This document shows positions 18,032 through 26,872 of a stretch of 64,000 bases of DNA, in pieces. The DNA lies in NCBI RefSeq assembly GCF_019049655.1, contig NZ_JAFMOX010000065.1:62001-126000 (forward strand), in the 5' to 3' direction. Under the pieces are notes generated by a model that was not told the origin of the DNA, ran no database searches, and worked only from the letters and a program-made list of their open reading frames with translations. The stretch is from Rahnella rivi. Lineage in GTDB: Bacteria > Pseudomonadota > Gammaproteobacteria > Enterobacterales > Enterobacteriaceae. Within the stretch, counting starts at the first letter, position 1. Each line of letters opens with the position of its first letter. A program made the translations under genes and the position numbers.

Positions 18032-19182
18032 CCTGCCACCTTCTGTCGTTGATGCGTCTGCACGCGTTGCGTTTCCTGATGCCGGTACTGATACCACGCG
18101 GCGCAGGCGCCTTCGGACGACACCATCAGCGCACCGAATGCGTTATGCGGCGTGCAACCGGTGCCAAACAGCGGGCACTGATGCGGCTTGCAGCGTCCGG
18201 TCAGCACTTCGCCGCAGCGTGCACGCGGATCGTCAGCGACCGACTGCGCCTGCGGGTTAAAGCGCCGCTCGGCATCGAATGCCGCGTAGCCCTTAGTCAG
18301 CGAAATACCGGAATTTTCTATCAGCCCCAGACCGCGCCATTCGCTGCTGCCCGACAGCACAAACACGTCGCGCATGGCGTCCTGTGCCAGCAGGTTACCC
18401 TCTTCCGGCACCACGCGGCGGTACTGGTTTTCAGTTTTACACGATGCCTCGCAAACTTGTTCCACCAGCATCAGAACGCTTTGCAGCATATCCAGCGGTT
18501 CAAATCCGCTGATCACCAGCGGTTTACCAAATTGCGTATTGATAAAGTGATACGGCGAGGTGCCGATCACCATGCTGACGTGGCCGGGCGCGAGGAACGC
18601 ATCGATGCGCACGTCGTCTTGTTGCAGCAGGCTGCGCAAGGTAGGGATCAGGCTGATGTGCTGGCAGAACACGCTGAAGTTCATCAGACCTTCACGCCGC
18701 GCCTGTTGCAGCGTCACGGCGGTCACCGGCAGCGTGGTTTCAAAACCAAGGGCGAAAAACACCACCTGACGCGCCGGGTTTTCCCGCGCCAGTTTCAGCG
18801 CATCGAGCGGCGAATAGACTACGCGCACGTCGGCGCCGCGTTCGCGCTCCTGTAACAGCGAACCCTGTTTACCCGGCACGCGCAGCGCATCGCCAAAGGT
18901 GCAGAAAATCACCTCGGGATGCGCGGCGATTTCACAGCAGGCGTCGATGCGCCCCATTGGCAATACGCAGACCGGACACCCCGGCCCGTGGATAAACTCA
19001 AGCTGCGGTGGCAGCAGTTTATCCAGCCCGAATTTGAAAATCGCGTGGGTGTGGCCGCCGCAGACTTCCATAATCTGCATCGGTTTTGCGGCGCTGTAAG
19101 GCAGTTGCGCCGCCCGCTGATGCAGCCGTTCGATCAGCGTTTTGGCAAGTTTAGGATCGCGGAATTCATCGACAAATCGCAT
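18028..19182 (-). CDS. hypD: Hydrogenase maturation Fe-S scaffold protein
   Basis: Carries the Fe(CN)2CO group together with HypC. It has 384 aa with the strongly conserved blocks MEVCGGHTHAIFKFG, IHGPGCPVCVLPMGRID and FFALGFETTLPVTA, plus C-terminal cysteines RARCGEVLTGRCKPHQCPLF for the 4Fe-4S cluster. It starts one base into the end of hypC and overlaps hypE, so hypCDE are tightly coupled. Confidence 0.96.
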   Translation of the reverse strand: MRFVDEFRDPKLAKTLIERLHQRAAQLPYSAAKPMQIMEVCGGHTHAIFKFGLDKLLPPQLEFIHGPGCPVCVLPMGRIDACCEIAAHPEVIFCTFGDALRVPGKQGSLLQERERGADVRVVYSPLDALKLARENPARQVVFFALGFETTLPVTAVTLQQARREGLMNFSVFCQHISLIPTLRSLLQQDDVRIDAFLAPGHVSMVIGTSPYHFINTQFGKPLVISGFEPLDMLQSVLMLVEQVCEASCKTENQYRRVVPEEGNLLAQDAMRDVFVLSGSSEWRGLGLIENSGISLTKGYAAFDAERRFNPQAQSVADDPRARCGEVLTGRCKPHQCPLFGTGCTPHNAFGALMVSSEGACAAWYQYRHQETQRVQTHQRQKVAG

Positions 19183-19460
19183 TATCTGACCTCCCCTCTG
19201 CCGAGGAACAGCGCGACGTCGGCTTCCACTTCCTCCATGGCGTGCAGCGCCGCCAGCGTTTCCTGCGCCTCCTGTTCGTCGAGTTTGCTCAGCGCGAAAC
19301 CGACGTGGATCAATACCCAGCAGCCGATCAGCGCCTGCCGGTTCTCACCACCGACCAGCGCGATATTCACCTCGCGGCGCATTCCGCACACCTGCGCCCA
19401 GGCGTGGTCGGGTTGCTGATCGTGCAGGGCAACGATTTGCCCCGGAATGCCTATGCACAT
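19182..19460 (-). CDS. hypC: HypC/HybG-type hydrogenase maturation chaperone
   Basis: A small chaperone (92 aa) that carries the iron ligand group to the hydrogenase-3 large subunit HycE. The essential N-terminal cysteine follows the initiator (MCIGIPGQIV), which fixes the start at 19460 rather than the longer frame to 19487. The end of hypB overlaps its start by ten bases, and its stop touches the hypD start. Confidence 0.95.
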   Translation of the reverse strand: MCIGIPGQIVALHDQQPDHAWAQVCGMRREVNIALVGGENRQALIGCWVLIHVGFALSKLDEQEAQETLAALHAMEEVEADVALFLGRGEVR

Positions 19461-20254
19461 CGCTGTTGCTCCAGCCACGCCAGCCAACGCGCCATCCCTT
19501 CACCGGTGGTCGCAGAGAGCTGAATCACCTCAATGTCCGGGTTAACCTGGCGCGCATTGGCAATGCAAACCTCAACGTCGAACGTCACGTAAGGCAGCAG
19601 ATCGATTTTATTGAGGATCATCAGCCGGGAAGCGGCAAACATATGCGGATATTTCAGCGGTTTGTCTTCGCCTTCGGTGACAGAAAGCACCGCCACTTTA
19701 TGACGCTCGCCGAGATCGAAACTGGCGGGGCACACCAGATTTCCGACATTTTCGATAAACAGCAGGCTGCCGTTTTCAGGTGCCAGCTGGTGTACCGCGT
19801 CGTGCACCATTTGCGCGTCGAGATGGCAGCCTTTGCCGGTATTCACCTGAATCGCCGGCACCCCGGTGGCGCGAATGCGGTCAGCATCATTGGTGGTTTG
19901 CTGATCGCCTTCCACCACCGCGCAGCTCACCTGCGATGCCAGACGGGTCAGCGTGCTGGTCAGCAACGTCGTTTTGCCGGATCCGGGGCTGGACACCAGA
20001 TTCAGCGCCAGGATCGACGCACTGGCAAAGTGCTCGCGGTTATGCGCCGCAATGTGATTATTCTTCGCCAGCACGTCCATTTCGATATCAATCAGGCGGC
20101 GCGGCGCAAACGGCAGGCCGTGGGAATGATCATCATGAGAGTGGAAATGTGGCGACGCGTCGTGAGGGTGCTGATGGGAATGTTGATGGAGATGTTCACT
20201 GCTGACGCCTTCAATCCGAAGTTCGCCACTGGCACAACCGCAGGTACTGCACAT
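19451..20254 (-). CDS. hypB: Nickel-binding GTPase for hydrogenase maturation
   Basis: Delivers nickel to the hydrogenase large subunit with HypA and hydrolyses GTP. The 267-aa protein starts MCSTCGCA, the high-affinity N-terminal nickel site, followed by a histidine-rich stretch with about ten histidines between residues 20 and 45, then SSPGSGKTTLL (P-loop). The start at 20254 is fixed by the CxxCGC motif; the frame to 20296 is an upstream extension. The histidine stretch suggests nickel storage, consistent with the nickel permease gene at the far end of the locus. Confidence 0.96.
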   Translation of the reverse strand: MCSTCGCASGELRIEGVSSEHLHQHSHQHPHDASPHFHSHDDHSHGLPFAPRRLIDIEMDVLAKNNHIAAHNREHFASASILALNLVSSPGSGKTTLLTSTLTRLASQVSCAVVEGDQQTTNDADRIRATGVPAIQVNTGKGCHLDAQMVHDAVHQLAPENGSLLFIENVGNLVCPASFDLGERHKVAVLSVTEGEDKPLKYPHMFAASRLMILNKIDLLPYVTFDVEVCIANARQVNPDIEVIQLSATTGEGMARWLAWLEQQRCA

Positions 20255-20282
20255 AATTTTCTCCCGGGGCAAAACGCGCCCG

Positions 20283-20627
20283 TTATTCGATTTCAATACG
20301 TTTTAATTTCATGCCGTCGTCAGCAACAACGCGGACATGACGGCCGCCGCACAGCGGGCAAAGCAGTACGCCGGGGCTGAGCAGGCGGATGTCGAGCTGG
20401 CAATCGTGGCACCAGCACTCTGCCGCAGGCGTCGCGAGATGCAGCTCGCAGCCTTCGGCCAGCGTTTCGCGGCAGGCCAGTTCAAAACAGAATGTCAGCG
20501 CGTCAGGCTCGACGCAGGAAAATGCCCCCACTTCCATCCACACGGCGGTGATCCGGCGGGCATTATTTTGCCGGGCAAATTGCTGCATTAATTCGACGGC
20601 ATTCTGGCACAGGGTTATTTCGTGCAT
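20283..20627 (-). CDS. hypA: Hydrogenase nickel incorporation protein
   Basis: A zinc- and nickel-binding metallochaperone (114 aa) that works with HypB. The start MHEITLCQ is diagnostic: His2 is the nickel ligand, so 20627 is the start. Zinc ligands are the two CxxC pairs CWCHDC and CPLCGG. First gene of hypABCDE, with a sigma-54-like promoter 35 bp upstream. Confidence 0.95.
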   Translation of the reverse strand: MHEITLCQNAVELMQQFARQNNARRITAVWMEVGAFSCVEPDALTFCFELACRETLAEGCELHLATPAAECWCHDCQLDIRLLSPGVLLCPLCGGRHVRVVADDGMKLKRIEIE

Positions 20628-20661
20628 CGCGTCCGCTCTTTTAAAAATGATGACAGTGCGC

Positions 20662-20677
20662 TGCAATATTAATGCCA
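20662..20677 (-). promoter_or_regulatory. Sigma-54 promoter of hypA
   Basis: On the minus strand TGGCAT-TAATA-TTGCA has the GG-N10-GC spacing required by sigma-54. It lies 35 bp upstream of the hypA start and faces away from hycA, as the E. coli hyp promoter does. Confidence 0.8.
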
Positions 20678-20747
20678 GAGTGTATTCATGAACTGAGAAG
20701 GGAATATTTCCGTCGGTCTGTCAGGCGGCGGTCAGCCCCCGTCATAT

Positions 20748-20773
20748 ATGTCGAAATAAGGTGTCATCGACAT
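20748..20773. promoter_or_regulatory. Candidate FhlA enhancer between hypA and hycA
   Basis: ATGTCGA and TCGACAT form an inverted repeat with a 12-bp spacer, about 90 bp from each sigma-54 promoter. Related TGTCGA and TGACGAA repeats occur before hycB and hydN. An upstream activating sequence for FhlA is inferred. Confidence 0.55.
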
Positions 20774-20861
20774 GTCATTTAATTTCCCTTCCACATCCCT
20801 GTTAATACGAAAAATATCCAACAACCTGAATTTAAAGCAGTTAACAGAAAAATTCCGCAAC

Positions 20862-20877
20862 TGGCACGCTTTATGCC
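20862..20877 (+). promoter_or_regulatory. Sigma-54 promoter of hycA
   Basis: TGGCAC-GCTTT-ATGCC gives GG-N10-GC with GG at 20863 and GC at 20875, 85 bp before hycA. It fits the sigma-54 consensus and the known regulation of the hyc operon by FhlA. Confidence 0.85.
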
Positions 20878-20915
20878 AATACAGCCCTATGCGCCGTATT
20901 TTCGTCGTCATCTGA

Positions 20916-20927
20916 CATTTCGAAATG
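20916..20927. promoter_or_regulatory. CATTTCGAAATG palindrome in the hycA leader
   Basis: A perfect 12-bp palindrome downstream of the -12 element. The half CATTTCG resembles the half-site I recall for FhlA binding in E. coli. It could be an extra FhlA site or a repressor site; sequence alone cannot decide. Confidence 0.4.
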
Positions 20928-20961
20928 GCACCCTTACAGAACTCAACAACGGGTAACCACC

Positions 20962-21432
20962 ATGAGCACTCTCAGCGAACTGACCACTAAAGCGGATTAC
21001 ATTGCCAGCAAAAATAATCAGCTGAAATCACACTGGCACACCTATCAGAACAGCCTGATCCAGGCGATCACCACAACAAATAAGAAAATAAATCATGAGT
21101 TTACCTGTAGCGAAGAGCAGGACATTCGCTTCACGCTGTTTAACCATTTCTCAGTCAGCATTCATCTGAGCGATGACTTCTACAGTCAGGACGTGATTTA
21201 CAGCCTGAACATGGCACCGGCCAGCGAAGAACCGGAATTTAAAGCGTTTGCCCACGCCAGACTGAGCGAAGACGGCCATCTCGACGATGTGGTGGATATC
21301 CGTGACAAACATGCGGTACAGGAACATTACCTGAATAAGATTTCCGCTATTTATCAGTGCCTGTTCGATTCCCTGCATAACAATCAGGCCGTTTTACCGC
21401 AATTAGAAAAATTGCTGATTCAGGAAAAATAA
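20962..21432 (+). CDS. hycA: Formate hydrogenlyase regulatory protein
   Basis: HycA lowers FhlA-dependent transcription in E. coli. This 156-aa homologue is the first gene of the hyc operon, directly after the sigma-54 promoter, in the E. coli position. It is soluble, mostly helical, with no signal peptide or known catalytic motif. Identification rests on length, position and overall similarity. It is separated from hycB by 150 bp holding inverted repeats that may bind FhlA. Confidence 0.85.
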   Translation: MSTLSELTTKADYIASKNNQLKSHWHTYQNSLIQAITTTNKKINHEFTCSEEQDIRFTLFNHFSVSIHLSDDFYSQDVIYSLNMAPASEEPEFKAFAHARLSEDGHLDDVVDIRDKHAVQEHYLNKISAIYQCLFDSLHNNQAVLPQLEKLLIQEK

Positions 21433-21512
21433 TCCTGCGGAATTCATTTTCACGGCGTGGCGAAAATAAATACCCCCTCGCTGAACTGCCGTTTCTTTAA
21501 TGGGATTAATTC

Positions 21513-21526
21513 CGACATAAGTGTCG
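21513..21526. promoter_or_regulatory. CGACA-TAAG-TGTCG repeat upstream of hycB
   Basis: CGACA and TGTCG are arranged as an inverted repeat with a 4-bp spacer, the same form as TCGACA-CATC-TGTCGA before hydN. In E. coli an FhlA site lies between hycA and hycB, which supports this reading. Confidence 0.5.
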
Positions 21527-21546
21527 AAATGTCATTTTTAGTGCCG

Positions 21547-21568
21547 ATTTCGTCATCTTTGACGAAAT
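21547..21568. promoter_or_regulatory. Perfect inverted repeat before hycB
   Basis: ATTTCGTCA (21547-21555) and TGACGAAAT (21560-21568) form a perfect 9-bp dyad ending 14 bp before the hycB start. It may be an FhlA site. In RNA it would fold into a hairpin next to the AAAGGAGAGG ribosome-binding site and could also tune translation. Confidence 0.55.
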
Positions 21569-21582
21569 AGAAAGGAGAGGTC

Positions 21583-22224
21583 ATGAGCGTTAAAACGGCC
21601 ATGAATCAATATGTGATAGCCGACCCGAAACGTTGTATCGGCTGCAATACCTGTATGGCCAGCTGCTCGCAGGAACATCAGCGCCACGGCTTACAGTCTG
21701 CTCCCCGTCTGCAGGTGATGCGTAACCGTCTGGATTCCGCGCCGGTCATGTGTCACCAGTGTGAAGATGCCCCCTGCGCGCAGGTGTGCCCGGTGAATGC
21801 CATCACCCGCGAAAATGACGCCATTCATCTGAATGAAAGTCTGTGCGTCAGCTGCAAACTGTGCGGTATCGCCTGCCCGTTTGGCGCGATCACCTTTTCA
21901 GGCAGTACGCCCGTGGACATTCCGCGCGACTGCAACACATGGAAAGCGCAGCCCGCCCCGCGCGCACCCCGTGCGGTCAGCCCGTTTCTTGACTGCGTTC
22001 CCGGCATTCGCGCCGTGGCGGTGAAATGCGATTTGTGCAGCTTCAGCCCGCAAGGCCCGGCGTGCATCACCTCCTGCCCGACGCAGGCGATCACGCTGGT
22101 GACCGCCGGTCTGTCTGCCCGCGCCAGCCAGCAAAAACGCCTGAACGCCATGACCGTTTTCCCCGCCGATCTCCCGGTCGATTTAACCGCCTTCACCGCA
22201 CCTGACGCGGAGACAAAATCATGA
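21583..22224 (+). CDS. hycB: Formate hydrogenlyase Fe-S electron carrier subunit
   Basis: Passes electrons from FdhF to hydrogenase-3. The 213-aa protein has four CxxCxxCxxxC-type clusters: CIGCNTCMASC, CHQCEDAPCAQVC, CVSCKLCGIAC, and a fourth set (CDLC with CITSC). It is a cytoplasmic face subunit without a Tat signal, like E. coli HycB (203 aa). Start ATG at 21583 follows AAAGGAGAGG. It overlaps hycC by four bases. Confidence 0.95.
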   Translation: MSVKTAMNQYVIADPKRCIGCNTCMASCSQEHQRHGLQSAPRLQVMRNRLDSAPVMCHQCEDAPCAQVCPVNAITRENDAIHLNESLCVSCKLCGIACPFGAITFSGSTPVDIPRDCNTWKAQPAPRAPRAVSPFLDCVPGIRAVAVKCDLCSFSPQGPACITSCPTQAITLVTAGLSARASQQKRLNAMTVFPADLPVDLTAFTAPDAETKS

Positions 22225-24125
22225 CGTCTTTATTGGCTTTGACTCCGGCGTCCCTGCTGGCGCTGGCGCTGATGCTCTGGTTACTGAGCGGTGTCCTGAG
22301 TTGGCTGGTGGCGGTTTTTGCACGCCTGAGCAGCCTGATTTCCGGCCTCGGCGGCATGCTGGCCTCCCTCGCCGCCATGACGGCGGCGTTGCAGATAGTG
22401 CACGGCGGCCCTGCGCAGGCGATCACGCTGCCGCTGCTGCATTTCGCGGCGGAGTTCAGCGCGCTGAACGGCCTGCTGCTGCTGGCGATGTCCGTTCCGG
22501 CGCTGTTTTGCAGCCTGTATGCCTGCGCATGGCTCAACGCGGTGAATTCACGCACGCGCGCACGCACCGGGCTGTTGTGCAATCTGCTGCTGGCCGCACT
22601 GGCCGCCGCGTCAGTGTCTGCCAATGCCGTTCAGCTGATTCTGATGATGGAGCTGGCGGCACTGTGCGCCTATTTCCTGATCGTACAGAGCGACGATGTA
22701 AAAAGCCGTCGCGCCGGTCTGAACCAGTTTCTCTCGGGCCGCCTCGGCACGCTGTGCCTGATCCTGGCCTTTGCCCTGCTGCATCACACCAGCGGCAGCG
22801 TCAATTTTGAGGTGCTGCGCCAGGCAACGTTGACGCCGGGCATTAAATCGGCGGCCTTCCTGCTGGCGCTGGCGGGTTTCGGGCTGTACGCCGGAATTAT
22901 TCCGCTGCACGCCTGGGTGCCGCAGTCACATTCCAGCGCGCCCGCTCACGCCGCCGCGCTGTTCTCCGCCGCGCTGATGAAAATCGGCATTATCGGCATC
23001 GTAAAAGTCGGTCTGGATCTGCTGGGCGCACCGCCACTCTGGTGGGGCCTGATGGTGTTGCTTCTGGCGATCCTGACCGCATTTATTGGCGGGCTGTACG
23101 CGCTGATGGAACATGATCTCCGCCGTCTGCTGGCTTATCACACGCTGGAAAACGTCGGGATTATCCTGCTCGGCGTGGGGGGCGCGATGGTGGGCGTGGC
23201 GCTGGATCTGCCGGTGCTGGCGTCGCTTGCGCTGCTGGCCGGGCTGTTCCATCTGTTCAACCACGGCCTGTTCAAAACCGCGCTGTTCCTCGGTGCCGGT
23301 GAAATCGAAATGCAGACCGGCATCAGGGATATGGAAAAACTCGGCGGTATTGCGCGGCTGATGCCGTGGACCGCCGTGGCGGTGCTGATTGCCCTGATGT
23401 CGATGGCGGCACTGCCGCCGCTCAACGGCTTTGCCAGCGAATGGCTGCTGTATCAGTCGCTGTTCCAGCTGAGCGCCAGCAAGGTGTTTATCGCGCGTCT
23501 GCTCGGGCCGCTGCTGGCGGTCGGTCTGGCGCTGACCGGGGCACTGGCGCTGATGTGTATTGCCAAAGTTTTCGGCGTCACCTTCCTTGGCGCACCGCGC
23601 AGTCAGGCGGCGGCAGATGCCACACCCGCCCCGCTGGCGATGACGCTCGGCAGTCTCTTACCGGCGCTGCTGTGCATTCTGTCTGGCGTCGCCTCCCCCT
23701 GGATCATTCCGCACTTTTCCGGCGTGGCTGCTTCCGTGCTGAATACGCAGCTCATGCCGTTTGCCCGAAACGGTGCGGCGGTGTCCGGCACCTCCGCCGT
23801 CTGTGCCCCGATGATTGCCCTGCTGCTTCTGGCGATGCCGTTACTGCCGTGGCTGATTGCCAGCCTGTTACGCGGAGCGCGTCTGCCGAACCGTGTGCGC
23901 GGCGACGCCTGGGCGTGCGGTTATGGACATTCCGCTGAGATGGTGGTGACCGCCACCGGTTTTGCCCAGCCGCTGCGCGTGATGTTTGCGCCGTTATATC
24001 GCCTGCGCCAGCGCGCCACGCCTGCCGCGCTGGTGGCTGCCCTGCACCGGGGCTGGCTCGGGGCGTTCTGCCGTCGTCTGGCTTTCATCGAACTGGCCGT
24101 GTTGCTGGTTGTGGCTTTTGCCTGA
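22221..24125 (+). CDS. hycC: Formate hydrogenlyase membrane subunit, NuoL-like
   Basis: A large integral membrane subunit (634 aa) related to the proton-pumping subunits of complex I and Mrp antiporters. Conserved sites seen are HAWVPQSHSSAPAHAAALFS (antiporter core) and LLAYHTLENVGIILLG, with a histidine-bearing FHLFNHGLFKTALFLGAG. About 14-16 helices are expected. It anchors the complex in the inner membrane and may link H2 evolution to ion movement. Overlaps hycB at its start; hycD follows ten bases later. Confidence 0.95.
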   Translation: MTSLLALTPASLLALALMLWLLSGVLSWLVAVFARLSSLISGLGGMLASLAAMTAALQIVHGGPAQAITLPLLHFAAEFSALNGLLLLAMSVPALFCSLYACAWLNAVNSRTRARTGLLCNLLLAALAAASVSANAVQLILMMELAALCAYFLIVQSDDVKSRRAGLNQFLSGRLGTLCLILAFALLHHTSGSVNFEVLRQATLTPGIKSAAFLLALAGFGLYAGIIPLHAWVPQSHSSAPAHAAALFSAALMKIGIIGIVKVGLDLLGAPPLWWGLMVLLLAILTAFIGGLYALMEHDLRRLLAYHTLENVGIILLGVGGAMVGVALDLPVLASLALLAGLFHLFNHGLFKTALFLGAGEIEMQTGIRDMEKLGGIARLMPWTAVAVLIALMSMAALPPLNGFASEWLLYQSLFQLSASKVFIARLLGPLLAVGLALTGALALMCIAKVFGVTFLGAPRSQAAADATPAPLAMTLGSLLPALLCILSGVASPWIIPHFSGVAASVLNTQLMPFARNGAAVSGTSAVCAPMIALLLLAMPLLPWLIASLLRGARLPNRVRGDAWACGYGHSAEMVVTATGFAQPLRVMFAPLYRLRQRATPAALVAALHRGWLGAFCRRLAFIELAVLLVVAFA

Positions 24126-24135
24126 GGAACTAAAG

Positions 24136-25089
24136 ATGAATTTTCCCGTTTTGTTAAACACCGCCCTGTGGCCGCTGGCGCTGATCCAGGCGGTGGCCCT
24201 GCTGGCTGTCGCGCCGCTGTTTGCCGGTTTCAGCCGCGTGATGCGCGCCCGGATGCACAACCGGCAGGGGCCGGGCGTGTTACAGGAATATCGCGATATC
24301 GCCAAATTACTGACACGCCAGAGCGTGGCACCGGCGGCATCGGGCGCGGCGTTTCGCAGTATGCCGTATCTGCTGACCGGCGGATTGCTGGTCATCGCCA
24401 CCGCCCTGCCAGCGGTGACGCTGGCATCACCGTTGGGAGCGGCGGGCGATCTGATCACCGTCATTTATCTTTTCGCCATCGTGCGCTTCGTGTTCGCCAT
24501 CGCCGGGCTGGATACCGGCAGCCCGTTCACCGGCATGGGTGCCAGCCGCGAGGCGGTACTCGGCGTGCTGGTCGAGCCGATTCTGCTGCTCGGCCTGTGG
24601 GTCGCGGCGCTGGTGGCCGGTTCCACGTCACTCGGCGCGATTGCTGCCCGCGTGCTGCACTGGCCGGTGTCGTCTTCGTTAACGCTGATTCTGGCCGCGC
24701 TGGCCTGCGCTTTTGCCACCTATATCGAAATGGGCAAGCTGCCGTTTGATATGGCCGAAGCCGAGCAGGAATTGCAGGAAGGCCCGCTCACCGAATACTC
24801 CGGCGCGGCGCTCGGCGTACTGAAACTGGGGATCAGTCTGAAGCAGCTGGTGGTGTTGCAACTGTTTCTCGGTCTGTTTTTCCCGTTCGGTCTGGCAGAG
24901 CACCTCACGCCACTGACGCTGCTGATGGCGGTGATCGTCTGCCTGCTGAAACTGCTGGTTGCCGTTTTTCTGGTGGCACTGATTGAAAACAGCGTCGCCC
25001 GTCTGCGCTTTCTTAAAACCTCCCGCACCACCTGGGCGGGCTTCGGGCTGGCGTTTCTGGCGCTGGTGTCCTGGCTGGTCGCAGGCTGA
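24136..25089 (+). CDS. hycD: Formate hydrogenlyase membrane subunit, NuoH-like
   Basis: Inner-membrane anchor (317 aa) homologous to NuoH. RMHNRQGPGVLQEYRDIAKL and ATYIEMGKLPFDMAEAEQEL are the conserved cytoplasmic loops that contact the hydrogenase and the quinone-like channel entrance in complex I relatives. The start at 24136 follows GAGGAAC; the upstream extension of the frame is the end of hycC. Membrane partner of HycC. Confidence 0.95.
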   Translation: MNFPVLLNTALWPLALIQAVALLAVAPLFAGFSRVMRARMHNRQGPGVLQEYRDIAKLLTRQSVAPAASGAAFRSMPYLLTGGLLVIATALPAVTLASPLGAAGDLITVIYLFAIVRFVFAIAGLDTGSPFTGMGASREAVLGVLVEPILLLGLWVAALVAGSTSLGAIAARVLHWPVSSSLTLILAALACAFATYIEMGKLPFDMAEAEQELQEGPLTEYSGAALGVLKLGISLKQLVVLQLFLGLFFPFGLAEHLTPLTLLMAVIVCLLKLLVAVFLVALIENSVARLRFLKTSRTTWAGFGLAFLALVSWLVAG

Positions 25090-25133
25090 CCTGACATTTT
25101 TCGTGTCCCGCTGCGGCGGGAAGAGGCTTTGTA

Positions 25134-26858
25134 ATGAGTGAATTCAATACCGCGTTAAACCAAAATCCGGTGGGTAAGCATTATCTGGCGGCGCTGGCGA
25201 AGCAGTTTCCTTCGGCAATTTTAGGCAGCGAATGGCAGACCGATACGCAGGCCACCGTGACCATCAAACTCAATGCCCTGCCGGAAGTGGTCGAGTGGTT
25301 GTATTACCAGCAGGGCGGATGGCTGTCGGTTTTATTCGGCAATGACGAGCGCACGCTGTGCGGCAACTATGCGCTGTACTACGTGCTGTCGATGGAACAG
25401 GGCGTGAAATGCTGGATCACCGTGCGCGCCGAAGTGGATCCCGTCTCGCTGGAATTTCCTTCCGTGACGCCCCGCGTACCGGCAGCCGTCTGGGGCGAGC
25501 GCGAAGTGCGCGACATGTACGGCCTGCGTCCGGTGGGTTTGCCGGATGAACGCCGCCTGGTGCTGCCCGATGACTGGCCTGACGATTTATATCCGCTGCG
25601 CAAAGACGCCATGGATTACCGCCAGCGCCCTGCGCCGACCACGGACGAAGAAACCTATCCGTTTATTTCTGAGGCCAAAGAAGGCAGCAAAATTGTGCCG
25701 ATCGGCCCGCTGCACGTCACCTCTGACGAACCCGGACATTTTCGTCTGTTCGTCGATGGCGAAGACATTATCGATGCCGATTACCGCCTGTTTTACGTGC
25801 ATCGCGGCATGGAAAAACTGGCCGAAACCCGCATGGGTTACAACGAAGTGACGTTCCTGTCAGACCGCGTTTGCGGCATTTGCGGCTTCACGCACAGCGT
25901 CGCCTACACCTCGTCGGTGGAAAATGCGATGGGGATCGTCGTGCCGGAACGGGCGCAGATGATCCGCTCGATTCTGCTGGAAGTGGAACGCCTGCACAGC
26001 CATCTGCTGAACCTCGGTCTGGCCTGTCATTTCGTCGGTTTTGACTCCGGCTTTATGCAGTTCTTCCGCGTGCGCGAGCAGTCCATGAAGATGGCGGAGA
26101 TCCTCACCGGCGCACGGAAAACCTACGGTATGAACCTGATTGGCGGCATGCGTCGCGACATTTTAAAAGACGATATGATCGCCACCATTGCGCTGGCGGG
26201 CAGCATGCGCCGTGATCTCAACGAGCTGGTGGATATTCTGCTCAGCACGCCGAATACCGAACAGCGCAGCGTCGGCGTCGGCATTCTGGATCCGCAGGTG
26301 GCGCGTGATTTCAGCAACGTCGGCCCGATGGTGCGCGGCAGCGGCCATCGCCGCGATATGCGTCAGGATCACCCTTACGCCGGTTACGCCAAACTGCCGT
26401 TTGAGCTGTGCAGCGAAACCGGTAACGACGTCTATTCCCGCCTGAAAGTGCGCATCCACGAAGTTTTCAATTCCCTGAATATGATCGAGTTTGGCCTGCA
26501 AAGCCTGCCGGGCGGCCCGCTTGCCGTGGAAGGTTTTACCTATATTCCGCACCGCTTTGCGCTGGGTTTTGCCGAAGCACCGCGCGGCGACGACATTCAC
26601 TGGAGCATGACCGGCGATAACCAGAAGCTGTTCCGCTGGCGCTGCCGGGCGGCCACCTACGCCAACTGGCCGACGCTGCGCTACATGCTGCGCGGCAATA
26701 CGGTGTCCGATGCGCCGCTGATCATCGGCAGTCTCGATCCCTGCTATTCCTGCACTGACCGCATGACGGTGGTCGATGTGCGTAAGAAAACGACCATTGT
26801 CGTGCCTTACAAAGAGATCGAACGTTACGGCATCGAACGCAAAAATTCGCCGCTTTAA
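25134..26858 (+). CDS. hycE: Hydrogenase-3 large subunit
   Basis: Catalytic NiFe subunit that reduces protons to H2. The 574-aa protein fuses a NuoC-like domain (about 1-180) to a NuoD/hydrogenase domain. Nickel ligands are Cys247 and Cys250 (RVCGICGF) and Cys537 and Cys540 (DPCYSC). After DPCYSCTDR a C-terminal tail of about 30 residues ending ERKNSPL remains, the piece removed by HycI after metal insertion. Identity to E. coli HycE (569 aa) is high across the protein. A 44-bp gap separates it from hycD. Confidence 0.97.
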   Translation: MSEFNTALNQNPVGKHYLAALAKQFPSAILGSEWQTDTQATVTIKLNALPEVVEWLYYQQGGWLSVLFGNDERTLCGNYALYYVLSMEQGVKCWITVRAEVDPVSLEFPSVTPRVPAAVWGEREVRDMYGLRPVGLPDERRLVLPDDWPDDLYPLRKDAMDYRQRPAPTTDEETYPFISEAKEGSKIVPIGPLHVTSDEPGHFRLFVDGEDIIDADYRLFYVHRGMEKLAETRMGYNEVTFLSDRVCGICGFTHSVAYTSSVENAMGIVVPERAQMIRSILLEVERLHSHLLNLGLACHFVGFDSGFMQFFRVREQSMKMAEILTGARKTYGMNLIGGMRRDILKDDMIATIALAGSMRRDLNELVDILLSTPNTEQRSVGVGILDPQVARDFSNVGPMVRGSGHRRDMRQDHPYAGYAKLPFELCSETGNDVYSRLKVRIHEVFNSLNMIEFGLQSLPGGPLAVEGFTYIPHRFALGFAEAPRGDDIHWSMTGDNQKLFRWRCRAATYANWPTLRYMLRGNTVSDAPLIIGSLDPCYSCTDRMTVVDVRKKTTIVVPYKEIERYGIERKNSPL

Positions 26859-26872
26859 GGAGCCGCTCACTC

